6,058 nucleotides of DNA from Pseudomonadota bacterium (GCA_023386765.1 JAEWJD010000427.1:1-6058), one strand, 5' to 3'; positions 1 through 5,710 are shown, counted from the stretch's first letter. Program-made: numbers and translations. The notes: generated from the sequence alone by a model not told the origin.

Positions 1-20
1 CCACCGGGCCCGGGTTTTTT
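1..20 (+). terminator. Possible terminator of a gene beyond the left edge
   Basis: A self-complementary GC block, CCGGGCCCGG at 4-13, runs into a G and six T residues (15-20), which is the layout of a rho-independent terminator read on the plus strand. Inside the window the stem alone is very short (about 3 bp around a GGCC loop), so a real terminator would need more stem to the left of base 1. It would end a plus-strand gene converging on the antiporter. This is an inference from a truncated element. Confidence 0.3.
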
Positions 21-62
21 AACCCCCCCGCGGGGGCGTCCCCCCCCCGCCGCGCTTGCGCG
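21..62. other. GC-rich intergenic tail with C and G homopolymers and a 7-bp hairpin
   Basis: The stretch after the antiporter stop contains C7 (23-29), G5 (32-36) and C9 (40-48). GCGGGGG at 30-36 can pair with CCCCCGC at 44-50 around a 7-base loop. GGGTT (12-16) can also pair with AACCC (21-25) around TTTT. It may act as the antiporter's transcription end, but no U-tract follows the GC hairpin in the minus-strand direction. The long homopolymers could also be miscounted in the assembly. Confidence 0.3.
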
Positions 63-1310
63 CTACAGCTCGTCCTTGCGCTTGAGGAATGCCATGAAGC
101 GGCCCAGGGTGGTCGCCTGCACCAGCAGGCTGAAGATCACCACCACATAGGTGATGCCCACGATCATGTCGCGCCCTTCCATCGTCATGGGCAACGACAG
201 GGCCAGCGCGATCGAAATACCCCCACGCAGGCCGCCCCAGGTCATGATCTCGACCGTATGCGGGCTGGTGCGTTTGCGGAAGTTGTGCAGCACGAAGAAC
301 GGAATCCCCACGCTGACCGCGCGCGCCACCAGCACCACCGGCACGGTCAGCAGGCCGATCCAGATCACGCCCCAGTCCATCGTCAGGGCGATCACCTCCA
401 GGCCGATCAACCCGAACAACACCAGGTTGAGCAGCTCGTCGAGCAACTCCCAGAAAGAAAACAGGTGCTCCTGCGTCTTGGTCGACATCGACTGACGGCC
501 CAGGTTGCCGATCACCAGGCCCATCACCACCACCGCCAACGGCGCCGACACATGCAGCTGCTCGGCCAGGCTGAAGCCGGCCGTGGCCAGTGACAACGTG
601 ATCAGGATCTCGACGGCATAGCTGTCGAGCTGACGCAGCATCAACGTCGCCACATAACCGGCGACCAGGCCCAGCACGCCGGCCCCGATGACCTCGGTCA
701 CCAAGGACAGGGCGATGGCCTCGGCACTCAGGGTGGCCGTGCCCATGGCCAGCCCCAGCAGCGTCATGAACGCCACCACGGCCGTGCCGTCATTGAACAA
801 CGCCTCGCCCGCGATCTTGGATTCCAGCACCGGATTGACTTTGGCCTTTTTCAGCACGCTCAGCACCGCGATCGGATCGGTCGGCGAAATCAGCGCCCCG
901 AACATCAGGCACACCAACAGGCTGATCGGCGTCCCGATGGCCCCAAGCAGGTAATACAACCCGGTCCCCACGGCTGCGGTGGAAATCAGCACCCCCACCG
1001 TGGCCAACAGAAAGATCGAGACCCGCTGTTCCTTCAGACGGCTCAAGTCCACGTGCAGCGCACCGGCAAACAGCAACAGGCTCAGCAGGCCATGAAACAC
1101 CACATCGGTGAAATCGATCTGCTGAATCAGCGCCCGGGCGCCCTCGGTCATGCCCGGATTGGTAACCCCGATGGCCGTCACGATGGCTGACAGCGCCAGC
1201 CCCACCGCCGTGATGCCCAAGGTATCCGGCAGTTTGATCCACTTGTAGTTGATGAAGCCGCACAGCGCGACGATCGTAAATAAAACCCCGATACCCTGGA
1301 ATACGGTCAT
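63..1310 (-). CDS. CPA1-family Na+/H+ antiporter
   Basis: This 415-residue inner-membrane protein is almost entirely hydrophobic, with about 12 membrane-spanning segments, the size and shape of bacterial NhaP/NHE-type monovalent cation/proton antiporters. Key motifs are present in the right order: SPTDPIAV at residues 142-149 (the Thr-Asp-Pro unwound segment), GEALFNDGTAVV at 168-179 with the CPA1 Asn173-Asp174 pair that binds cation and proton, and WGGLRGGISIAL at 358-369 with a conserved Arg. The C-terminus is short (ends KRKDEL), so no large cytosolic regulatory domain. The ATG at 1310 is chosen because MTVFQGIGVLFTIVALCGF starts the first membrane segment, as in relatives; it has no clear Shine-Dalgarno. 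The frame stays open 45 codons further to a GTG at 1445, but that extension is hydrophilic and Ala/Arg-rich and does not look like family sequence. Role: pH and Na+ (possibly K+) homeostasis; ion specificity cannot be read. It is transcribed divergently from the LysR-type gene and is probably not part of the same pathway. Confidence 0.9.
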   Translation of the reverse strand: MTVFQGIGVLFTIVALCGFINYKWIKLPDTLGITAVGLALSAIVTAIGVTNPGMTEGARALIQQIDFTDVVFHGLLSLLLFAGALHVDLSRLKEQRVSIFLLATVGVLISTAAVGTGLYYLLGAIGTPISLLVCLMFGALISPTDPIAVLSVLKKAKVNPVLESKIAGEALFNDGTAVVAFMTLLGLAMGTATLSAEAIALSLVTEVIGAGVLGLVAGYVATLMLRQLDSYAVEILITLSLATAGFSLAEQLHVSAPLAVVVMGLVIGNLGRQSMSTKTQEHLFSFWELLDELLNLVLFGLIGLEVIALTMDWGVIWIGLLTVPVVLVARAVSVGIPFFVLHNFRKRTSPHTVEIMTWGGLRGGISIALALSLPMTMEGRDMIVGITYVVVIFSLLVQATTLGRFMAFLKRKDEL

Positions 1311-1525
1311 GGTGTGACTGAAGAAGATGTTGGAAAGAAACGCCGCCTCGTCCCGCCGCCCCACGCGGCAGGCGCTCCCGGGCGCTCCGAGCGCCAACTG
1401 TAGCAGGGCTGCCGTGTCAGTGGCACACATCGTCAGAAGAGGCACGCGCCCTGTGCTCCTGCCGAGCGCCGCTGACGCGGCACGGGGATGCCCCCACCGG
1501 CCCGGGCGGGCTTTGCGGTAATCTT
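1311..1525. promoter_or_regulatory. Divergent intergenic region between antiporter and LysR-type gene
   Basis: These 215 bases must carry the promoters of both the antiporter (minus) and the LysR-type regulator (plus), but I cannot find a convincing -35/-10 pair for either. It contains a tandem GGCGCTCC repeat (1371-1378 and 1381-1388) whose second copy forms a small hairpin with the following AGCGCC. A Shine-Dalgarno-like AGGAG on the minus strand (1456-1460) precedes the GTG at 1445, ten bases away. The plus-strand end is very GC-rich until GGTAA at 1518-1522, just before the regulator's start. Confidence 0.45.
1371..1395. repeat. Tandem GGCGCTCC repeat with hairpin
   Basis: GGCGCTCC occurs at 1371-1378 and again at 1381-1388, a 10-base period. 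GGCGCT (1381-1386) pairs perfectly with AGCGCC (1390-1395) around a CCG loop, and the first copy could pair with the same arm instead, giving two alternative stems. It lies in the leader of the antiporter gene if transcription starts upstream of it. No function can be assigned. Confidence 0.4.
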
Positions 1526-2446
1526 ATGCGCATGCGCTATGAGCTTACCGATCTGCGTCTTTTCCTGGCCATTGCCGAAGCCAAGAGCCTGTCCGGCGGC
1601 GCCAACCGGGTCCACCTGACCGCGTCTTCAGCCAGTTATCGGCTGAAGAACCTGGAACTCGCCATGGGAGTGCCGCTGTTCAAGCGGGAAGCTCGTGGGA
1701 TGGACCTCACGCCGGAAGGCGAATTCGTGCTCAAGCACGTGCGCTCGCTACTCTCCGGCGTCGAACGCATGCACGGCGAGGTCAGCGGCTTTGCTACCGG
1801 CCTGAAGGGCAGCGTGAAACTGTTTGCCAACAGCAGCTCGCTCAACGGCTTCATCGTGCCCAGCCTCAGCCGCTTTCTGTCGGCCAATCCCAATGTGAAC
1901 ATTCTGCTGGAAGAACGATCCAGCAACACCATCGAAGCCTCCATCGCCGGCGGCGAGGCCGATATCGGCATCTTTGCCGGAGAATCCCAATCCTCGGGCG
2001 TGCATGCCATGCGCTTCGCGGTGGACGAGTTGATCATCGCCGCCCCGCTGAACCATCCGGTCACCGAGAGCTCTCCCTTGCGGTTCCCGGCGGTGCTCAG
2101 CCTGGACTTTGTCTGCATGAGCCGCAGCAGCAGCAACTACGTTTTCCTCAACGACATGGCCCGCCTGGCAGGCAAGACGCCCAAGGTACGCATCCATGTC
2201 CATACGTTCGACGCCGTACTGGCCATGGTCGAAGCCGGCGTCGGGGTCTCGCTGGTACCACGCAGCGTCGCGGCCGCCGCGCTGCGTGAACGGCGCATCG
2301 CGGCCGTGGCCCTCAGCGAACCCTGGGCGCTGCGTGAGCTGACGCTGGTCACGCAAGCGGATACGCCGCTCTCCCCCTTTGTCCAACAGGTCGCGGAGTA
2401 CTTGCTCGACGACCCCGTGGTGGCATCCACGAGGGCCGACGCCTGA
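1526..2446 (+). CDS. LysR-type transcriptional regulator
   Basis: A 306-residue protein with the standard LysR-type layout and length. Residues about 6-66 form the N-terminal winged helix-turn-helix (DLRLFLAIAEAKSLSGGANR, then the recognition helix around TASSASYRLKNLE and the wing ending LTPEGE). A linker helix follows to about residue 90, and the rest is a two-lobed periplasmic-binding-protein-like effector domain (SVKLFANSSSLNGFIVPSL to the AGVGVSLVPRSV segment at 237-248). It should bind DNA as a dimer or tetramer and respond to a small molecule, typically a pathway substrate or intermediate. Two in-frame ATGs are possible, 1526 and 1532 (304 residues). GGTAA at 1518-1522 sits close to both, so the start is uncertain by two codons. 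It converges on the hydratase gene with a 5-base gap instead of lying divergently from its presumed targets. Regulation of the adjacent CoA-transferase/hydratase and receptor genes is inferred from proximity; regulation of the divergent antiporter is the alternative. Confidence 0.92.
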   Translation: MRMRYELTDLRLFLAIAEAKSLSGGANRVHLTASSASYRLKNLELAMGVPLFKREARGMDLTPEGEFVLKHVRSLLSGVERMHGEVSGFATGLKGSVKLFANSSSLNGFIVPSLSRFLSANPNVNILLEERSSNTIEASIAGGEADIGIFAGESQSSGVHAMRFAVDELIIAAPLNHPVTESSPLRFPAVLSLDFVCMSRSSSNYVFLNDMARLAGKTPKVRIHVHTFDAVLAMVEAGVGVSLVPRSVAAAALRERRIAAVALSEPWALRELTLVTQADTPLSPFVQQVAEYLLDDPVVASTRADA

Positions 2447-2461
2447 GCCGCTCAGCCGGCG
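2440..2461. terminator. Stem-loop joining the two convergent stop codons
   Basis: TGAG (2444-2447) pairs with CTCA (2451-2454) around a CCG loop, and CGCC (2440-2443) can continue the stem with GGCG (2458-2461) across a 3-base bulge. The TGA of the regulator and the TGA of the hydratase (on the other strand) thus sit in opposite arms. It may help end transcription from both sides, but there is no T-run on either side, so this is only a candidate. Confidence 0.3.
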
Positions 2462-3237
2462 CGCTTGCGCTCCAGGAAAGCATTCATGAAGGTCTGCGGC
2501 TCGCCTGTGTTGAAGGCCTTGCCGAATTCCGCCACGCTATCCTCGATCGCTTCATCCACGCTCAGGGTCTCCCAGCGGCGCAGCAGGGTCTTCTGCTGAC
2601 GCAGCACCGCCGGTCCCACGGCGGCCAGGCCATCGGCCATTCGCTGCACCTCGGCATCCAGGTCGGCAGCCGGCACTGAAGCATTCACCAACCCCCACGA
2701 CAACGCCTGCCGGGCATCGATGAGCTCGCCTGCCAGAAGCATCCAGGCGCTGTTGGCGGCACCGATCAGCCGCGGCATGAGCGCGGCGTGGATCACGGAC
2801 GGGATGCCCACCTTGACCTCGGGCATCCCGAACTGGGCATGGTCGGCGCAGACACGCAGATCGCAGGCCAGCGCAAACTCCAACCCCCCTCCCAGGCACC
2901 ATCCCGGAATCCGGGCGATGACCGGCACGGGGAAATGTCTCACGTCGTTGCAAAGATCGCGCAGCCCGGAAATGAACCGTTGCGCGGACACTTCGTCCAG
3001 CTTGGCCATTTCCGCGATGTCCGCGCCCGCAACGAAGGCACGATCACTCGCGCCACGCAGAATCAGAACGCGCACCTGCGCCTGCTCGCGCAGCGCAGCC
3101 AACGCACGGCGCAGGTCCTCGATCACCGGTGTGCTCAGAATATTCAGCACCCCCGCCGCCTCCATCGAGAGGGTGGCCACCCCGTTGGCCGCCACCGTTG
3201 CACGCGCATGGGGGAACTCGATCATCTTGGTACTCAT
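2452..3237 (-). CDS. Enoyl-CoA hydratase/isomerase family protein (crotonase fold)
   Basis: A 261-residue cytosolic crotonase-family protein of normal length. The first oxyanion-hole segment is AFVAGADIAEM at residues 67-77, the second is GWCLGGGLEFALACDLRV at 112-129. The two catalytic glutamates of true hydratases are both present, Glu120 in GGGLE and Glu140 in FGMPE, 20 residues apart as in the rat mitochondrial enzyme (144/164). This supports syn-addition of water to a trans-2-enoyl-CoA, though crotonobetainyl-CoA hydratase-like or other crotonase activities remain possible. Unusually, the stretch after Glu140 reads VGIPSVIHAALMPRLIG instead of the common GxxPGxGGTQRL. The ATG at 3237 is chosen because AGGAG lies 8 bases upstream; an upstream in-frame ATG at 3267 lacks family sequence after it. 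The gene follows the CoA-transferase gene after 43 bases on the same strand, so the two are very likely co-transcribed and act in sequence on one acyl-CoA. Confidence 0.92.
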   Translation of the reverse strand: MSTKMIEFPHARATVAANGVATLSMEAAGVLNILSTPVIEDLRRALAALREQAQVRVLILRGASDRAFVAGADIAEMAKLDEVSAQRFISGLRDLCNDVRHFPVPVIARIPGWCLGGGLEFALACDLRVCADHAQFGMPEVKVGIPSVIHAALMPRLIGAANSAWMLLAGELIDARQALSWGLVNASVPAADLDAEVQRMADGLAAVGPAVLRQQKTLLRRWETLSVDEAIEDSVAEFGKAFNTGEPQTFMNAFLERKRAG

Positions 3238-3280
3238 GGTTTCTTCTCCTGATTTGAAAACAGGCATTGGCTGTCCGGTC

Positions 3281-4456
3281 TCAGCAACGGCCCTGCAGTA
3301 TCGCTTCGGTGTGTTCTCCCAGCAGGGGCGGCGCAGCGCCCAGCGCCTGAGCCGGGGTTCCGGTCAGCAAGGGATTGCGCACCAGCCGCAGCTCGCCCAG
3401 CACGGGATGATGTTGGGTCTGCAACAACTGGCGGTGCTGCACCTGGGGATGGGCGAACACTTCATCGAGCGTATGGATCGGCCCCCACGGCACGCCAGCG
3501 GCATCGAACGCCGTGGTCCAGCGTGAGCGCGGCGCCGTGTTCAAGGCAGCGCTGATCGCCGGGCGCAGACTGGCCATGTTCTGCAAACGCGCGCGGTTGG
3601 TCTGGTAACGGGGGTCGCTGGCCCATCCGGCTTGCCCCAGTACCTCACAAAAGCGGGAAAACTGCCCATCGTTGCCGATCGCCAGGATCAGGTGTCCGTC
3701 ACTGCAGGCAAACACCTCGTAGGGTGCGCAATTCGGATGCGCATTCCCGCTACGCCGTGGCACTTCGCCGGAGGTCAGATAATTGGCGGCCTGATTGGCG
3801 TTGAGTGCAACAGCCACATCCAACAGGCAGAGATCCAGCGGCATGCCTTGACCGCTGCGATCGCGCTGGTGCAACGCCGCCAATACCGCCGATGTCGCGT
3901 ACATGCCGGTCATCAGATCCACCACGGCGACCCCGGTGCGCAGGGGTCCGGCGCCAGGCTCGCCATCCGGCTGCCCGGTATAGCTCATCAGCCCGCCCAT
4001 CCCCTGGAACACATAGTCGTAGCCAGGCCGCCCGGCCATCGGGCCCGACTGCCCATAGCCAGTGATGGAAAGATAGATCAAGCGCGGATTCAAAGCCGCC
4101 AGCGAGTCGTAGTCCAGCCCATACTTGCGCAGGCTGCCGGCCTTGTAGTTCTCCACCAGGACGTCTGCGTCGCGGATCAGCGCGCGCAACGTCGCCGCCC
4201 CTTCCTCGGTCGAGAAATCCAGCGCGACCGACTGCTTGCCCCGGTTGCAGGCCATGAAGTAGGCCGACATTGAAGCCTCTGCATCCGGTGCCTGCACATC
4301 GGGCGGCCCCCAGCCCCGCGTGTCATCGCCACGAACGGGATGTTCCACCTTGATGACCTCGGCCCCCATGTCGGCAAGATTCTGCGTACACCAGGGGCCG
4401 GCCAGTATGCGCGAAAGGTCGATGACCTTGATCCCGCGCAGCGCATTGTGAAGCAT
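3281..4456 (-). CDS. Class III CoA-transferase, CaiB/BaiF family
   Basis: A 391-residue cytosolic enzyme of the usual length for family III CoA-transferases, which move CoA from a donor such as an acyl-CoA to a free carboxylic acid and work as interlocked dimers. The N-terminus LRGIKVIDLSRILAGPWCTQNLADMGAEVIKVEHP (residues 6-40) is the family signature, followed by NRGKQSVALDF (71-81), DVLVENYKAGSLRKYGLDY (98-116), YLSITGYGQSGP (128-139) and GYDYVFQGMGGLMSYTG (145-161). Asp180 in GVAVVDLMTGMYA occupies the place of the nucleophilic aspartate (Asp169 of formyl-CoA transferase). The ATG at 4456 has GGAG a few bases upstream and directly precedes the conserved N-terminus; the open frame beyond it is intergenic DNA. 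First gene of a two-gene transcript with the hydratase, it would make the CoA ester that the hydratase then uses, as CaiB and CaiD do in carnitine metabolism. The acid substrate cannot be predicted from sequence. Confidence 0.93.
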   Translation of the reverse strand: MLHNALRGIKVIDLSRILAGPWCTQNLADMGAEVIKVEHPVRGDDTRGWGPPDVQAPDAEASMSAYFMACNRGKQSVALDFSTEEGAATLRALIRDADVLVENYKAGSLRKYGLDYDSLAALNPRLIYLSITGYGQSGPMAGRPGYDYVFQGMGGLMSYTGQPDGEPGAGPLRTGVAVVDLMTGMYATSAVLAALHQRDRSGQGMPLDLCLLDVAVALNANQAANYLTSGEVPRRSGNAHPNCAPYEVFACSDGHLILAIGNDGQFSRFCEVLGQAGWASDPRYQTNRARLQNMASLRPAISAALNTAPRSRWTTAFDAAGVPWGPIHTLDEVFAHPQVQHRQLLQTQHHPVLGELRLVRNPLLTGTPAQALGAAPPLLGEHTEAILQGRC

Positions 4457-4469
4457 AGTTTCTCCGTGA

Positions 4470-4484
4470 TTCGCATCTGGCGAA
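4470..4484. promoter_or_regulatory. Dyad TTCGC-N5-GCGAA in the CoA-transferase leader
   Basis: A perfect 5-bp inverted repeat with a 5-base spacer (TTCGC ATCTG GCGAA) lies between the CoA-transferase ribosome-binding site and its candidate -10 element. It covers the predicted transcription start. Its inner 13 bases fit the LysR-type T-N11-A form. A protein bound here would block initiation, so it is a candidate operator; a short RNA hairpin in the leader is the alternative. Confidence 0.4.
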
Positions 4485-4485
4485 A

Positions 4486-4514
4486 AGTATGCAGATGGCC
4501 TGCGCACATGACGA
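4486..4514 (-). promoter_or_regulatory. Candidate sigma-70 promoter for the CoA-transferase/hydratase operon
   Basis: Read on the minus strand, TCGTCA (4509-4514) and CATACT (4486-4491) are 17 bases apart; each matches 4 of 6 consensus bases. Transcription would start near 4479, giving a leader of roughly 23 bases containing the Shine-Dalgarno. The weak hexamers fit a promoter needing an activator, and a LysR-type box lies immediately upstream of the -35 element. Confidence 0.4.
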
Positions 4515-4515
4515 G

Positions 4516-4528
4516 TCGAATGTTTCGA
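4516..4528. promoter_or_regulatory. LysR-type box (T-N11-A)
   Basis: TCGAA TGT TTCGA is a perfect 5-bp inverted repeat with a 3-base spacer that fits the classical T-N11-A recognition form of LysR-type regulators. It starts 2 bases upstream of the candidate -35 hexamer of the CoA-transferase promoter, about -38 to -50 from the predicted start, where LysR-type activation sites usually lie. The regulator encoded at 1526-2446 is the natural candidate to bind it; this is inference. Confidence 0.45.
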
Positions 4529-4540
4529 ACGTTGTGTTCG
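4526..4540. promoter_or_regulatory. Dyad CGAAC-N5-GTTCG overlapping the LysR-type box
   Basis: A perfect 5-bp inverted repeat with a 5-base spacer overlaps the right end of the T-N11-A box by three bases, so the two could be adjacent half-sites of one tetramer-binding region spanning 4516-4540. A near copy with the same outer bases (CGAAC, six other bases, TTCG) recurs at 4587-4601, 61 bases away, closer to the receptor gene. Confidence 0.4.
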
Positions 4541-4612
4541 CCATCGTTCAAGCCAGGCCCGGCGCAGGCGGGGCTTTAGATAGCAGCGAACAAAGCCTTC
4601 GAAAATTTCCCA

Positions 4613-4641
4613 TGGAGAATTGGCGGCGCTCCGAACATACT
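4613..4641 (+). promoter_or_regulatory. Candidate sigma-70 promoter for the receptor gene
   Basis: TGGAGA (4613-4618) and CATACT (4636-4641) are 17 bases apart, each with 4 of 6 consensus bases. Transcription would start near 4648 and leave a leader of about 53 bases. The -10 hexamer is identical to that proposed for the divergent CoA-transferase operon. In GC-rich DNA such matches arise by chance fairly often. Confidence 0.3.
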
Positions 4642-4700
4642 GCGCTGGCGGCCGACCCCATGGCGATGGCCACCAGAGAAAACAGATCACGGAGACTTTC

Positions 4701-5675
4701 ATGAATCGCAAACTGCTGCATGGCGGCGTGCTTGGCGCGTTGCTGACCTTCGGCCTGGCATCCGGCCAGGCACACGCCGACTATCCAGAACGCCCCGTCA
4801 GCGTCGTGGTGGCTTTTGCCCCCGGCGGCATGACGGACATCGTGGCCCGCCTGCTCGCGGCAGAACTGGGCAAGCGCATGGGGCAGACATTCGTCATCGA
4901 AAACAAGGCGGGCGCTGCCGGCCTGGTCGGCACCGAACTGGTTGCACGCCAGAAGAATGACGGCTACACCCTGCTCATCAATGCCACGGGCCACGTCATC
5001 GGACCGGCCGTCAACGACCAGGTTCACTACGATCCGGTGAAGGACTTCGCGCCGATTTCCATCCTGGCGCGGGCTCCCAATCTCGTGGTGGTCAACCCTT
5101 CAGTTCCCGCCAAGACCATCCCGGAGTTCCTTGCTTGGGGCAAGACCCAGCAAGGCATCCCCTACGGGTCGGCCGGCTTTGGCGGCTCCACGCACCTGGG
5201 CGGAGAATGGCTGAAGAAAATCAGCGGCCTGCCAATGGAACACGTACCGTACAAAGGCGCCTCCCCCTCCACCAACGCTGCCATTGCAGGCGAGATCAAC
5301 GTGGCAGTGCAGGACGCAATGAGCGTGGCGCCCTTCATCAAGTCGGGACAACTGCGGCCCATCGGGGTGGCCAGTGCCCAACGCAGTGCGCTCTTTCCCG
5401 AGCTGCCGACTTTCTCCGAATCCGGTGTTCCTGGCCTGGATGTCTATACCTGGCTGGGCTTCTATGCCCCGGCCGGCACTGACCCGGCCATCATTGCCAA
5501 GCTGAACGCAGCCACCAACGAGATCATGAACTCTCCGGAAATGGTGCAGCGCCTGGCCGGGCAAAACAGTGAGCCGCTGGGGCCGATGACGCCGCAACAG
5601 GTCACGGATTTCGTGGCCGGCGAAACCGCCAAGTGGAAACAGGTCGTGCAAGCGACCGGTGTCAAGGTGGAGTAA
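4701..5675 (+). CDS. Bug-family (TctC-like) tripartite tricarboxylate transporter substrate-binding protein
   Basis: A 324-residue secreted receptor, normal for the Bug family. Residues 1-26 form a Sec signal peptide: NRK at the start, a hydrophobic core LLHGGVLGALLTFGLASG, and an AHA cleavage site before DYPERPV. The mature protein shows the family landmarks: YPERPVSVVVAFAPGGMTDIVARLLA (28-53), where the loop PGGMTD helps hold the ligand carboxylate, FVIENKAGAAGLVGTELVARQKNDGYTLL (64-92), and the second-domain segments GSAGFGGSTHLGGEWL (156-171) and HVPYKGASPSTNAAIAGEIN (181-200). It should fold as a two-lobed Venus flytrap in the periplasm and bind a small carboxylate or related compound. 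The ATG at 4701 has GGAGA 5 bases upstream. No TctA/TctB membrane genes lie in the window, so it either uses membrane components encoded elsewhere or acts as a sensor. Divergent from the CoA-transferase operon, it probably captures that pathway's substrate. Confidence 0.94.
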   Translation: MNRKLLHGGVLGALLTFGLASGQAHADYPERPVSVVVAFAPGGMTDIVARLLAAELGKRMGQTFVIENKAGAAGLVGTELVARQKNDGYTLLINATGHVIGPAVNDQVHYDPVKDFAPISILARAPNLVVVNPSVPAKTIPEFLAWGKTQQGIPYGSAGFGGSTHLGGEWLKKISGLPMEHVPYKGASPSTNAAIAGEINVAVQDAMSVAPFIKSGQLRPIGVASAQRSALFPELPTFSESGVPGLDVYTWLGFYAPAGTDPAIIAKLNAATNEIMNSPEMVQRLAGQNSEPLGPMTPQQVTDFVAGETAKWKQVVQATGVKVE

Positions 5676-5677
5676 GA

Positions 5678-5707
5678 GAGGCAGGCGCGGCAACGCGCCG
5701 CCACCTC
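5678..5707. terminator. Hairpin terminator with GCAA tetraloop between convergent genes
   Basis: GGCGCG (5684-5689) pairs perfectly with CGCGCC (5694-5699) around GCAA, a GNRA-type loop when read on the plus strand. GAGG (5678-5681) and CCTC (5704-5707) can add an outer stem across a small internal loop. It begins 2 bases after the receptor stop and ends 4 bases before the thioesterase stop codon, so it can serve both genes. There is no T-run on the plus strand; the minus-strand side is followed by a pyrimidine-rich CCTCTCTTACT. Confidence 0.55.
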
Positions 5708-5710
5708 CCC

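Noticed and set aside
1421..1436. TGGCAC resembling the -24 element of a sigma-54 promoter
   Set aside because: There is no TTGC element at the required spacing, so it is not a sigma-54 promoter.
1748..2386. Minus-strand open frame of 212 codons opposite the LysR-type gene
   Set aside because: Antisense to a clear regulator gene, no recognisable motifs, composition typical of GC-rich shadow frames.
3238..3280. Small inverted repeat (ACAG/CTGT) between the transferase and hydratase genes
   Set aside because: Only 4 bp with a 7-base loop; it is too weak to be an internal terminator or attenuator, and the short gap with a good Shine-Dalgarno is better explained as an ordinary operon junction.
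2720..3526. Plus-strand open frame of 268 codons
   Set aside because: It is antisense to the hydratase and transferase genes, has a Ser/Arg/Pro-rich composition without any recognisable domain, and crosses a gene boundary. It is a shadow of the GC-rich coding strand.
4457..4711. N-terminal extension of the CoA-transferase by 85 codons
   Set aside because: The extension has no family sequence, crosses the divergent promoter region and overlaps the receptor start. The ATG at 4456 has a good ribosome-binding site directly before the conserved N-terminus.
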